From Arsenophonus sp964026495 (GTDB lineage: Bacteria; Pseudomonadota; Gammaproteobacteria; Enterobacterales; Enterobacteriaceae), in the NCBI RefSeq assembly GCF_964026495.1, contig NZ_OZ032148.1, positions 682,001 to 746,000 on the forward strand: DNA of 64,000 nucleotides, read 5' to 3'. Positions 49,285-59,471 of this stretch are shown piece by piece. How positions within the stretch are numbered: the first letter of the stretch is position 1; every line of letters starts with the position of its first letter. A program made the position numbers and the translations under genes. The notes below the pieces were generated by a model that was not told where the DNA came from, did no database searches, and saw nothing but the letters and a program-made list of their open reading frames with translations.

Positions 49285-49352
49285 TATCAATAACATATTA
49301 TTATCAATAACATATTATTATCAATAACATATTATTATCAATAATATATTAT
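49285..49352. repeat. four tandem copies of a 17-base unit
   Basis: The unit TATCAATAACATATTAT occurs four times head to tail; the fourth copy has one change (AAC to AAT). It begins about 70 bases upstream of the mutL start, so it might affect its promoter region. Confidence 0.9.
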
Positions 49353-49611
49353 TAAATTTTTTATAATTCTTAGATTTCTTAATAATTATTAAAAATATTT
49401 ATTAACAATAAAGAGTAATACTTCTACAGTATTACTTAAAAAGTAATTTTAAAACAAACAAAGAAATTTTTAGAAAATAAAATTATATAAAAAAACTATT
49501 TTCTAAATTGCTTATAAAGCTTAGTAGTTTTACTCAAATTTTACAATAATTTTACTTTAAAATTTTACTCAAAATTAAAAAATAAAATATTATAAATCTG
49601 AAAAATCTGAA

Positions 49612-49637
49612 TAATTAATAATACTAATTAATAATAC
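49612..49637. repeat. two tandem copies of a 13-base unit
   Basis: TAATTAATAATAC is repeated exactly twice and followed by the start of a third copy. Confidence 0.8.
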
Positions 49638-49888
49638 TAAAATAAGAATTTATTTTTTGTCTTTTAATAAACATCATCTAAATTACCATATAAATTTAGT
49701 TGTTATTCTGAAAAACAATTATCTTAATTATTTACTCTTAAATCTTTAAAATAAAAAAAACTAATATAGTAATCATGAATTACTTTTTTAAAATAGTATA
49801 TGAGCAATATTTTATAGTATTAATCCTTAACGTTCAAAAAACAGTATTTTAACAACAAAATTACTAATTTAAATATCAAAGTTTTTTA

Positions 49889-49937
49889 AAAATAATTCAC
49901 TGATCTATGAAAATAATTCACTGATCTATGAAAATAA
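49889..49937. repeat. tandem repeat of a 21-base unit, about 2.3 copies
   Basis: AAAATAATTCACTGATCTATG is present twice in perfect tandem, with AAAATAA of a third copy. It lies in decayed DNA between mutL and the tsaE remnant. Confidence 0.9.
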
Positions 49938-50689
49938 ACATGAAGTGTTTTTGTAATAACCATTATGTTTCATGGATTCTTTTTTATTTAAAATATTTTT
50001 ATAATCAATAACTTATTATTGATTATTTTTTAAATATAAATATATGTTAATATTTAATTTCATATCTAATTAGACTAATAATTAATATTTTTATACATTA
50101 AAAAATATACTAAATAGACAGGTTGTAATTCCAAAATATCATATATTTTTTTATCCATTCAATAAAAAATATTTTTCAAAAAACATGTATTTTCAAGCTT
50201 TCATATTTTTAATAATCGTGTTCATTAAGTATTTATTTAATCACGTATGTATATTTATACATATTCTATTTTATGAATATATTTTACAAATTTTATTATC
50301 TTTTTTTGAATAAATTTTTTATTTTTAATCCATTTCTTTAAAATTTTAAAAAATTTACAATATAATTATTATATCTAAAAATATCATTATTATAAAACTT
50401 CAATATTTTACCATTAAACTTGTTTATTGTTATTAATAAAATTGGTAATTTTTTCAAAAAAAATAAAAATCAATAAACTATACACATAGAAAAATAATAA
50501 ACTTATCTACATTATTAAATAACAAAAATAACATAAATTAAAAAATATATATTTAATACTCTTTTATAATGTTAATCACTAAATTATAATCATGATTATT
50601 ACTAAAGATACTATTTTTTTGTAATATTTTTTATATATATTTTATACTATAAATATTTTTTTCTTTCATTACCATTAAACAACAAAAAA

Positions 50690-51040
50690 ATTTTAAGATC
50701 AACATATAGTAATCGCCATTGGCATTTTTCAGCCTACTCTACCAAACATATATTTTCAGAATTAAAATAATCATAAATACCAATTAATTCTACTTCTTCA
50801 GGATAAATTACACTATATAAATCAAAATATTAAATTATATTAAATAGCAATACATAGGTTTCAAGGAAACAGTTGGACTTTTTATATATAACTTAAAATT
50901 TTTTAAATACTATGAATAAAAAATGTTTTTTCGGCACCAATATATCACCACTATGCAAACAAATAAAAAATAAAACGTTGTGTAGAAAAATATGCTAGCT
51001 GAACACTGATTTCCTAAACTTACTTTTTGCGTTTCATAAA
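50690..51040 (-). pseudogene. tsaE: decayed tsaE (yjeE), tRNA t6A37 ATPase
   Basis: TsaE is the ATPase partner of TsaB/TsaD in making t6A37 on ANN-reading tRNAs. On the minus strand three blocks of TsaE appear in the right order. The Walker A site near 50925-50949 reads like GD-LGAGKT with an indel. KSPT lies at 50871-50882. Next comes FDLYSVIYPEEVELIGIYDY and, further on, NICLVE (50737-50826), against E. coli [20 protein letters not shown] and AICLVE. The next codon, Trp in E. coli, is TAG here (50734-50736). The blocks are in different frames and other stops lie between, so no full protein can be made. Spacing between blocks (67 and 56 bases) agrees with the intact gene. Its place, upstream of mutL on the same strand, matches E. 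coli. Confidence 0.88.
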
Positions 51041-51647
51041 AATTATATTGATTTTTATCAATTCAAAAAATTGATCATAATAATCTTAAAAAGTAAAATC
51101 ATAAATACTTAATATACTATATTGTATATATGAAAGTTAAATAATGCGCATATAAATATAAATTTATTATCTCCATAAAATTAGCAATTTATAATTTTTT
51201 TGTTTTTTCAATTTCAATTTAAAAAAAATGACATCTCAAGATTCAGTAATATTTTATAAATTTATATATATCATGTATAAAATCATATATATCATGTAAT
51301 ATATTGATATCATAAATATTTTATACAAGCAAGCATATATTTATTGGTATTTCAATTGAAAATTATGAGTTATTTAAATATTAATTTTATTAATTTCATT
51401 AATTGAAAATTATAAATTGTAAACAAAAAAAACTAGAAAAAATTTATTTTAAACTAAGCAAAATACTCTACAAAAATATATATCATCATAAATATATGTA
51501 ATAATTTTAAAAAAAAAGATAGACTAATAATAGTAATTATAAATTAAAAATAAAATTATAAAATCACACATTAAAATCATATTCTAAAAATATATATTTT
51601 TTTAAAATCAACATTTGATCTTTAAAAATCAAGAAAACAAAAAGATC

Positions 51648-52190
51648 TCAAAGATTAATAAAATATTTACGATAATAAGCTAATTCTGCAATAGATTCTT
51701 TTATATCTTCTAAAGCTTTATGAGTATGTTGCTTCGTAAACCCAATTGATATACTGGGTTTCCAACGAAATACTAATTCTTTTAAACTACTTACATCTAA
51801 ATAGCGATAATGAAAATATTTTTCTAAATTTGGCATATATTTAAATAAAAACCGACGATCTTGAGCAACAGTATTACCACAAATTGGTGAAATACCTACA
51901 GGTACCCACTTTTTTAAAAATGAAATCGTAGCTAATTCAGCTTTTTTTTCATCATATTGACTACATTTCACTTTCTGAATCAATCCACTTTCATTATGAA
52001 TTTTTTGATTCCATTCATTCATAAGCAATAATTGTTTTTCTGACTGTTTAATACTAATTACGGGACCTTCTGCTAAAATATTTAGTTTAGAATTAGTTAT
52101 AACTGTTGCAATCTCCATAATACGATTTTTTTCAGGATCTAAACCGGTCATTTCTAAATCTATCCAAATTAAATTATTTTTATTTAACAT
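51648..52190 (-). CDS. orn: oligoribonuclease
   Basis: DnaQ-fold 3'-5' exonuclease that degrades 2-5-mer RNAs to nucleotides; essential in E. coli. 180 residues against 181. The DEDDh residues are in DLEMTGLDPE (Asp/Glu), CGNTVAQDRRF and HKALEDIKESI. It is divergent from psd; rsgA between them in E. coli is absent. With RNase R in the window it completes RNA turnover. Confidence 0.96.
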   Translation of the reverse strand: MLNKNNLIWIDLEMTGLDPEKNRIMEIATVITNSKLNILAEGPVISIKQSEKQLLLMNEWNQKIHNESGLIQKVKCSQYDEKKAELATISFLKKWVPVGISPICGNTVAQDRRFLFKYMPNLEKYFHYRYLDVSSLKELVFRWKPSISIGFTKQHTHKALEDIKESIAELAYYRKYFINL

Positions 52191-52643
52191 AGTATTTTTA
52201 TTTTATTTAACATTTCATATTTTTTAATATAACATATCATAAAAATATTATGCATATCTTTTATATCACTTTTATATTATTTTATATTACTAAATACATA
52301 TATCTAAAATACTAAATAATACAGAAAAAACTATTAAATCAAAAAATAAAATCACACAAAAATAGAAAAATAAGAATTACATAAAAAAAATATAAAATAT
52401 ATCATTCATAATAAATTATATTACGATACTATTACTATTAAGCTAAATATATATTTTATATTTTTAAATAATACATTAATTTTAAATAACAAATATTTTT
52501 TAAAGAAATTTTAAAAAATAAAAAACAATAGCACAGATTTTTATAGTGTAAAATATAACTCTGGAATTTACAAAAATCATAGGTATAATAGATTTATTAA
52601 AGTGAAATTAAAATCAACAACACAAAAATATTAGAGGTGTAAT
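52191..52643. other. spacer between divergent orn and psd, former rsgA position
   Basis: No RsgA motif is readable. TATAAT at 52583-52588, about 55 bases upstream of psd, is a possible -10 box, but no good -35 lies at the right distance. Confidence 0.4.
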
Positions 52644-53513
52644 GTGATAGAAAAAACAAAAATAAAATTACAATATTTATTACCACAACAAAGATTAACA
52701 GAATTAGCTGGTTGGATAGCAAATAAAAAAGCTAATGGTTTTACACAATTCATAATTAAAATGTTTGCAAAAATTTATAAAGTTAACATGGCAGAAGCAA
52801 AAAAAAGTGACTTTTCTGCTTATAATACTTTTAATGATTTTTTTACTCGTGCATTAAAAGAAAATGTACGACCTATTGTCTCAGGTACCCATCAACTTTC
52901 TCTTCCAGCAGACGGTATCATAAGCCAACTTGGATCAATTTTAGATGAACAAATTCTACAAGCAAAAGGGCATTCTTATAATTTAACAGCACTATTAGCA
53001 GGTAACGATATATTAGTTAAAAATTTTATCAACGGCGTATTCATAACAATTTATTTATCTCCACGTGATTATCATCGTGTACATATGCCTTGTGATGCTT
53101 TGCTAACTGAAATGATTTATGTACCCGGTACACTTTTTTCTGTTAATAAAATCACTGAAAAAAATATTCCACATCTTTTTGCACGTAATGAACGTTTGAT
53201 TTGTATTTTTGAAACAGAATTTGGTAAAATGGCTCAAATTTTAATAGGTGCCACAATCATTGGAAGCATAGAAACTATTTGGCATGGCTGCATAAACCCT
53301 GAACGTGAAGGAATTCTTAAACGTTGGACTTACCCCAAAAAAAATAATACAGGTGAAGTATATTTAAGAAAAGGAGAGGAAATGGGCAAATTCAAATTAG
53401 GATCAACCGTCATCAATTTATTTGAATCTGCTAGCAAAATTCAATTAAATCCTATACTCAAAACAGGTTCTATCAGTCGAGTAGGTGCACTATTAGGAGA
53501 AAGAAATATTTAA
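52644..53513 (+). CDS. psd: phosphatidylserine decarboxylase proenzyme
   Basis: Makes phosphatidylethanolamine at the inner membrane. The pyruvoyl-forming self-cleavage motif LGST is at 252-255 with the reactive Ser254, as in E. coli; the Asp/His pair lies in PADGIISQLG and YHRVHMP. The start is GTG with TAGAGGTG upstream, and the N-terminus aligns with E. coli. 289 residues against 322: the acidic C-terminal tail, dispensable for catalysis as far as motifs show, is missing. Confidence 0.95.
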   Translation: MIEKTKIKLQYLLPQQRLTELAGWIANKKANGFTQFIIKMFAKIYKVNMAEAKKSDFSAYNTFNDFFTRALKENVRPIVSGTHQLSLPADGIISQLGSILDEQILQAKGHSYNLTALLAGNDILVKNFINGVFITIYLSPRDYHRVHMPCDALLTEMIYVPGTLFSVNKITEKNIPHLFARNERLICIFETEFGKMAQILIGATIIGSIETIWHGCINPEREGILKRWTYPKKNNTGEVYLRKGEEMGKFKLGSTVINLFESASKIQLNPILKTGSISRVGALLGERNI

Positions 53514-53580
53514 AAAAAAGTGATATAGATATTTTTTGAAAAAAATGATACTAAAATGATAAATTTTTTTTATATTTAAA

Positions 53581-53608
53581 TATAACTGTATAAAAATATA
53601 ACTGTATA
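53581..53608. repeat. two copies of TATAACTGTATA, period 16
   Basis: The 12-base unit TATAACTGTATA occurs at 53581 and 53597, between the convergent psd and corA genes. Its function, if any, is unknown. Confidence 0.6.
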
Positions 53609-53753
53609 ATATTATAATAATTTTCATGAACACATCATTGTTATTATTAAAAACAAAATCAACACATGATTTAAATACTTAACAAGTTATTCAAATAAAA
53701 ATAATTTTCAAACACTTAATATCATATAATATCATAAAAAAATATAATTTTTT

Positions 53754-54704
53754 TTATAGCCAGTTTTTACGTTTAAAATAAAGATAGGGAGCTAAACCAG
53801 CGATAATCATTAATATGATGACTACTGGATAACTAAAATGCCATTTCAACTCTGGCATAAATTCAAAATTCATTCCATAACTAGATGCTACTAGCGTAGG
53901 AGGTAAAAATACTACAGAAACAACAGAAAAAATTTTAATAATTCTACTCTGTTCAATATTAATAAAACCTATTGCTGCTTGCATAAGAAAATTAACTTTT
54001 TGAAATAATGATTCATTATGAGGTAATAATGATTCTACGTCACGCAAAACATCTTTTGCTTGCTGTAACTGTTTTGATGGTAATTTTGATCGACGAATTA
54101 AAAAATTTAATGCTCTTTGACTATCCATCAAACATAAACGTACTTTCCATCCAATATCTTCCTGCTCTGCTAAATAAGAAAGTGCATCATCAAGTGCATC
54201 ACCTTGTTTTCCTTCTAAAATAATACGACTAAGTGACTCTAAAACATTATAAATATTTTCTATTATATCAGCTAATTGTTCAATTTTAGTTTCAAACAAA
54301 TCTAAAAATAACTCATAAGCATTCACACTAACAAGTTTTCTATTTCTTAAACGCATACGATATAAACGAAAAGCAGGTAAATCACGTTCCCTTAATGTAT
54401 ATAAGCGATCACCACGAAAAGTAAAAGCAACCGTAGAATTACCAATATGTTCATTAATATCTTCGTAATAAAAAAAAGAATGAATATGCAAACCATTTTC
54501 ATCTTCAAAAAATCGTGCTGAAGCTTCAATATCAGTTAATTCAGAAGGAGTAACTAATAATTGCTGCAATTCCAGTTGTACTCTTTCACGCTCTTTATAA
54601 GTAGGTTCTATCAAATCAATCCATACAGCATTTTTTAATTGTTCACCTTTATCAGATTCAAGACGAGATAAACAATAATTCTCCAATTTAAATGCTAATA
54701 GCAT
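53754..54704 (-). CDS. corA: magnesium/cobalt transporter CorA
   Basis: Pentameric Mg2+ channel. ATG 54704 gives 316 residues, the E. coli length, and has a strong GGAGG upstream; a longer frame to 54734 is not needed. A large cytosolic domain (1-250) is followed by two membrane helices. The selectivity motif YGMNFEFMPE lies between them, and the protein ends YLYFKRKNWL as in E. coli. It neighbours uvrD, as in E. coli. Confidence 0.96.
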   Translation of the reverse strand: MLLAFKLENYCLSRLESDKGEQLKNAVWIDLIEPTYKERERVQLELQQLLVTPSELTDIEASARFFEDENGLHIHSFFYYEDINEHIGNSTVAFTFRGDRLYTLRERDLPAFRLYRMRLRNRKLVSVNAYELFLDLFETKIEQLADIIENIYNVLESLSRIILEGKQGDALDDALSYLAEQEDIGWKVRLCLMDSQRALNFLIRRSKLPSKQLQQAKDVLRDVESLLPHNESLFQKVNFLMQAAIGFINIEQSRIIKIFSVVSVVFLPPTLVASSYGMNFEFMPELKWHFSYPVVIILMIIAGLAPYLYFKRKNWL

Positions 54705-54962
54705 AATTATGCTACCTCCTTCCAGAAAAAACAAAAAAGCTCATAAAAATTTTTATAACAAATTTAATCTAATATAAGCTGCAAAAATTTAATTTATTCA
54801 TATTTTTTTAAAAGAAACTTTGATATGAGAATACTCAAAATCATTATTTCTATATCAATAATAATTCCTTTTCTAAATTTCATATGATAAACGCCTTTAC
54901 CTACTATAATGTCCTATAAAATAACAAATATTATTATAAGTTATATGACTCATATTTAATCT

Positions 54963-56930
54963 TTAATATTTTATGGGATAAGTCATTTTAGTTATAAATA
55001 CTTCCTCAACACATTCTCGTGGTAACTCTTTAATAAAACGAGAAGGAAGATGATATACCTCCTTACCATATAATCTACGACTTTTTGCATAAGTTAAAGT
55101 TAACTTTTTCATCGCTCTGGTTAATCCCACATACGCTAACCTACGTTCTTCAGCCAATCCTTCAATATCTTGTATACTCATCTTTGTTGGAAATATACCT
55201 TCTTCCATACCAACAATAAATACAATCGGAAATTCTAAACCTTTCGCTGCATGAAGTGTCATTAATTGTACTGCATCGTGATTTATATTTACATGTTTTT
55301 CATTAAAATTTAATGCAATTTTCGATAAAAATGACTGCAATAACATTGCATCTGAATCTTCTATATCCATCCACTTACGACTAGAACTTATTAGTTCTTG
55401 AAGATTTTCTATACACACTTTTGAATTGTTATTATTTTCTTTTTGATACATTGACCATAAACCTGAATTATAAATTATTTTATATATTTGCATATCTAAT
55501 GGTATCCCTAATATCTCATCAGACAATGTACTAATTAATGTCAAAAAATATTTAATATTTTTTAATTCACGAATAGGAAGAATTTTTTTTGATAACAAAT
55601 ATTCACAACTTCTCCATAAAGTTATTTTTTCTTTATGTGCAATTTGCTGAACAACATCTAATGTTTTTTTTCCGATACCACGCTTGGGAATATTAATTAT
55701 ACGTTCAAAAGATGTATCATCATTATGATTAACTACTAAACATAAATAAGAAAGTACATTTTTTATTTCTGGACGTTCAAAAAAACTTTTTCCACCATAT
55801 ATCTCATAGGAAATCGAAGACTGTAATAATATTTCTTCAAATATACGTGATTGAGCTTTATTACGATAAAGAATAGCACATTCTTTCAAAGCACAACCTT
55901 TTTGATTCCATTTATTAATATTATTTACAACATACATTGCTTCATCTAATTCATTACAAGCAGAATACAATGAGATAAAATCACCATTTTCTCCCTGTGT
56001 CCATAAATTTTTACCTAATCTATCATTATTATTTGCAATTAACATATTAGCTGATTTTAATATATTATTACTAGAACGATAATTTTGTTCTAATCTAATA
56101 GTTTTTACTGCAGGGAAATCTTTTAAAAATCGTCGAATATTTTCTACTTTAGCTCCACGCCATCCATAAATTGATTGATCATCATCACCAACTGTTATCA
56201 CTTTATTAATATTACCGGCTAACAAACGTATCCAAGCATATTGAATATTATTGGTATCTTGAAACTCATCAACTAAAATATTTCTAAATCGATTACGATA
56301 ATATTTTAATATATGTGACTTATATAAAAATAATTCATAAACTTTTAATAAAAGTTCAGAAAAATCAACTAATCCACTTCGTTCACATGCTTGATGATAA
56401 GACTCATAAACACGCAACCAAGTTTTTTCTCTAAAATTATCATAATGATTTATATATTGTGGACGTAATCCTATATCCTTTTTAGAATTAATATAGCACA
56501 TTGCTTGTTTTACTGACCACATACTTTCATTTAAACCAATTGATTTTATAATGCGACGCAATAAACGATATTGATCATCAATATCTAAAATTCGAAAATT
56601 TTGAGGTAAATTAGCATCTACGTAATGAATTTTTAAAATTCTATATGCTAAACTATGAAAAGTTCCTACCCATATATTACTTTTAAGATTACTACCTACT
56701 ATTAAATTAATACGATCACGCATTTCAAATGCTGCTTTATTTGTAAATGTTACTGCCATAATAGAACTAGGGGGGACTTTATTAAAAGATACTAACCAAG
56801 CTATTCGGTGAACAAGTACTCTTGTTTTACCACTACCAGCACCAGCAAGTATTAACATATTATTGTTTGGTCCAACAACTGCTTCAAGTTGTTGATTATT
56901 TAAATTTTTAAGAAAATATGAGAAATTCAT
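54963..56930 (-). CDS. uvrD: DNA helicase II UvrD, C-terminus shortened
   Basis: Superfamily 1A 3'-5' helicase for mismatch and excision repair. All helicase motifs are present: Walker A AGAGSGKT (29-36), DEFQDTN, GDDDQSIYGWRGA, LEQNYRS, MTLHAAKGLEFP and VGLTRA. ATG 56930 aligns with E. coli MDVSYLLDSLN (655 residues); the frame runs on to 56993. E. coli UvrD has 720 residues; the part after LPRECVEEV, i.e. the linker and Tudor-like domain that binds RNA polymerase, is missing. Position next to corA supports uvrD over rep. I see no LexA box upstream. Confidence 0.93.
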   Translation of the reverse strand: MNFSYFLKNLNNQQLEAVVGPNNNMLILAGAGSGKTRVLVHRIAWLVSFNKVPPSSIMAVTFTNKAAFEMRDRINLIVGSNLKSNIWVGTFHSLAYRILKIHYVDANLPQNFRILDIDDQYRLLRRIIKSIGLNESMWSVKQAMCYINSKKDIGLRPQYINHYDNFREKTWLRVYESYHQACERSGLVDFSELLLKVYELFLYKSHILKYYRNRFRNILVDEFQDTNNIQYAWIRLLAGNINKVITVGDDDQSIYGWRGAKVENIRRFLKDFPAVKTIRLEQNYRSSNNILKSANMLIANNNDRLGKNLWTQGENGDFISLYSACNELDEAMYVVNNINKWNQKGCALKECAILYRNKAQSRIFEEILLQSSISYEIYGGKSFFERPEIKNVLSYLCLVVNHNDDTSFERIINIPKRGIGKKTLDVVQQIAHKEKITLWRSCEYLLSKKILPIRELKNIKYFLTLISTLSDEILGIPLDMQIYKIIYNSGLWSMYQKENNNNSKVCIENLQELISSSRKWMDIEDSDAMLLQSFLSKIALNFNEKHVNINHDAVQLMTLHAAKGLEFPIVFIVGMEEGIFPTKMSIQDIEGLAEERRLAYVGLTRAMKKLTLTYAKSRRLYGKEVYHLPSRFIKELPRECVEEVFITKMTYPIKY

Positions 56931-58553
56931 TTTTACCAAAAAAATAATAAGGTTAAACAAATTATTAATCAATGTCAATTGAATTACATTCAAAATTTAT
57001 ACTAACACACCACATACATTAAAGGTGATGTTTTATAATATAAATATACCATACTGATACTAATTTATAATAATTCACTAAAAAATTTAAAAAAGATCAA
57101 AATATTTTTATTGACAATATAATGATTAATGATATGCTTTATTTTAAATATTTTTATATTATGTATTTTGCATATTATAAATTATGTTGGCAACATAAGA
57201 TAATCATTTGTGTTTTTTATTCAATCACCCTGATCATATATTCAATATATCAGTAATATATAAACAATACACACAATTTAATATTAAAAACAAAATCATA
57301 ATAATTCTCGTAGTTTATGTAAAATTTTATAAATATTTTATAATCTTTATTAAATATTTATATATCATCACATACTATTATACAATAATCACTAATCTTA
57401 AAAAAATCTTAAAATTGCAATTTATAAAATACAATTTTATTAGATTATTTAAAAAATATGTTTTTAATCAAAATAATTTCTATATTATAAAATATAATAT
57501 AAAAAATATTTTATTTATGATTATATGAAATTATATATTAAAAATATTTAGATAATATATATAATACTTATTTATTAAAAATTATTAGAAAATGATTTTT
57601 TTGATTTAACATACTAAATATAGTATTTTATTTATTAATAATGTTTTAAAAATCTTTTTAAGAATATTCATCTCTAAAAAATGAAATACTAATTTCATGA
57701 AAAATATAAAAATTTAATAATCAAAATTATTTATAATTTATTATTGTAATTGATACAAAACTCTGCTTTTTAAAGCATAATTCATAATATATAAAAATAT
57801 TAAATATATTAAATATAAAATATATTTAACAATAAAAAAACAAGTATAATTCAATTAAAATTAATTAAATAGATATTTTAATATATTTTATTTTAAAACA
57901 AACATTACTTTAATCATAAAAATATATATATTTATAAAAATATCAGTATTACTATTTTTTTATTTTTTTAATTTAAATATATAAAATCTTTATATCTTTT
58001 AATATAACAACAAAAAAATACATGTAATATTTTATTAACATTTAATTAGAACATATTATACATCAATATCTATAAAAATTTCAAAAAAAAAAAAAAAAAA
58101 ATTAAAAAACAAAAATATTTCATAAAAAATATTTTTTATCATATAATTATTTATTATTATTGAATCATTTATAAACTACATATTACAATTAATAAGCTGA
58201 TCATAATAATTTGATAAATATAAAAATTATTTAAATAAAAAATAAAATAAAAATTTTATTAAATATTATAGTCATTAATGAAAAATTTATCGCATCAAAT
58301 ATTTAATGAAAATAAAAAATTTTTATTAAACAAAAATATTATAAAAAATAATTTTCAATTATATATTATATTAACTTTTTAAAAAACTAGTAATATAATT
58401 TAAGATAAATAACATAAAAATTTTTCATATATTTATTATATAAAAGTATGATACTTCAAAAAACATTTTAATAAATTAAGAACTAATATTTTTGCATATA
58501 TTTTATATTATCATTAAAATAATATATAAAATATTTAATTTAGGAAAATATTT
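56931..58553. other. 1.6 kb spacer between divergent uvrD and dapA
   Basis: No gene is recognised. A 106-codon frame (57208-57528) is Ile/Tyr/Lys-rich as expected by chance. TTGACA at 57111-57116 with TATGCT 16 bases later could be a promoter. A run of about 19 A lies at 58083-58101. Confidence 0.45.
58083..58101. repeat. homopolymer run of about 19 A
   Basis: The longest mononucleotide run seen in the window, in the uvrD-dapA spacer. Its exact length should be treated with caution. Confidence 0.8.
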
Positions 58554-59471
58554 ATGAAAAATAATTTTAATCAAGATTATTTTTTTTTATATGGTAGTCT
58601 TGTAGCAATGATAACACCAATGGATACAAAAGGAAAAATAGACAAACTTAGTTTAAAAAAATTAATTCATTACCACATTAATAATAAAACAAAAGCAATT
58701 GTATCAATCGGTACAACAGGAGAATCTGCAACACTCAATCATACTGAAAAATTAGATGTAGTCTTAAGAACACTGGAATATGCTGATGGTAAAATTCCTA
58801 TTATCGTTAATACCGGAGATAATTCTACTAAAAAAGTTATTAAATTAAATAAATCTTTTGAAAAAACTGGTGTTATTGCATGTTTAAGTGTAACACCTTA
58901 TTACAATAAACCTTCACAAGAAGGGATTTATCAACATTTTTATGCTATTGCTAATCAAACATACCTACCTCAAATTTTATATAATGTTCCTACACGTACA
59001 GGATGTGATTTATTACCGGAAACAATTGCTAAATTATCAAAATTAAAAAATATTATTGCTATTAAAGAAGCTAGTGGAGATTTAAATCGTGTCACTCGTA
59101 TTCTTAGATTAATCAACAAAAAAAAATTTATTTTATTAAGTGGAGATGATCTAACTGCATTAGATTTTATAAAATTAGGTGGAAAAGGAGTAATTTCTGT
59201 TACAGCAAATATAGCACCTGATTTAATGGCTAAAATATGTGAATTAGCATTAGCTGGTAAGTACAATGAAGCAGAAAAATTGAACCATCGCTTAAACAAA
59301 TTACAATATCAGTTGTTTAGAGAAACTAATCCTATTCCAATAAAATGGGCATGTCATTATTTAGGTCTTATTAATTCTCATACATTGCGATTACCAATGA
59401 CACCATTAACATTATCTAGTCAAAAAAATCTTAAAAAAGCATTAAATATAGCAAATCTAAAAAAACAATAG
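58554..59471 (+). CDS. dapA: 4-hydroxy-tetrahydrodipicolinate synthase
   Basis: Condenses pyruvate and aspartate semialdehyde, the first committed step to diaminopimelate (peptidoglycan) and lysine. The (beta/alpha)8 enzyme has the Schiff-base lysine in AIKEASG (near 171), the TTGESATL motif and YNVPTRTGCDL with the catalytic Tyr. 305 residues against 292; about 10 extra residues lie at the N-terminus. TTAGGAAAATATTT precedes the ATG. E. coli bamC, directly downstream, is missing. Confidence 0.96.
   Translation: MKNNFNQDYFFLYGSLVAMITPMDTKGKIDKLSLKKLIHYHINNKTKAIVSIGTTGESATLNHTEKLDVVLRTLEYADGKIPIIVNTGDNSTKKVIKLNKSFEKTGVIACLSVTPYYNKPSQEGIYQHFYAIANQTYLPQILYNVPTRTGCDLLPETIAKLSKLKNIIAIKEASGDLNRVTRILRLINKKKFILLSGDDLTALDFIKLGGKGVISVTANIAPDLMAKICELALAGKYNEAEKLNHRLNKLQYQLFRETNPIPIKWACHYLGLINSHTLRLPMTPLTLSSQKNLKKALNIANLKKQ

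Larger units (their letters stand above)
49214..51647. other. 2.4 kb spacer holding the tsaE pseudogene and short tandem repeats
   Basis: E. coli has nnr, tsaE and amiB here. tsaE is recognisable as a pseudogene (about 50690-51040). I cannot read amiB (49.2-50.6 kb) or nnr (51.1-51.6 kb). Short tandem repeats cluster at 49285-49937. Confidence 0.6.

Noticed and set aside
50700..50760. A tRNA-like stretch on the minus strand (TTGGTAGAG...GAAAAATGCCAA), near where E. coli has glycine tRNA genes by orn.
   Set aside because: No acceptor or T-arm pairing could be built, and the bases read as the TsaE remnant (CLVE-stop-AEK) instead.
57208..57528. Open frame of 106 codons on the plus strand.
   Set aside because: Composed almost only of Ile, Tyr, Lys, Asn and Phe as expected from A+T-rich DNA; no homology, no good ribosome binding site.
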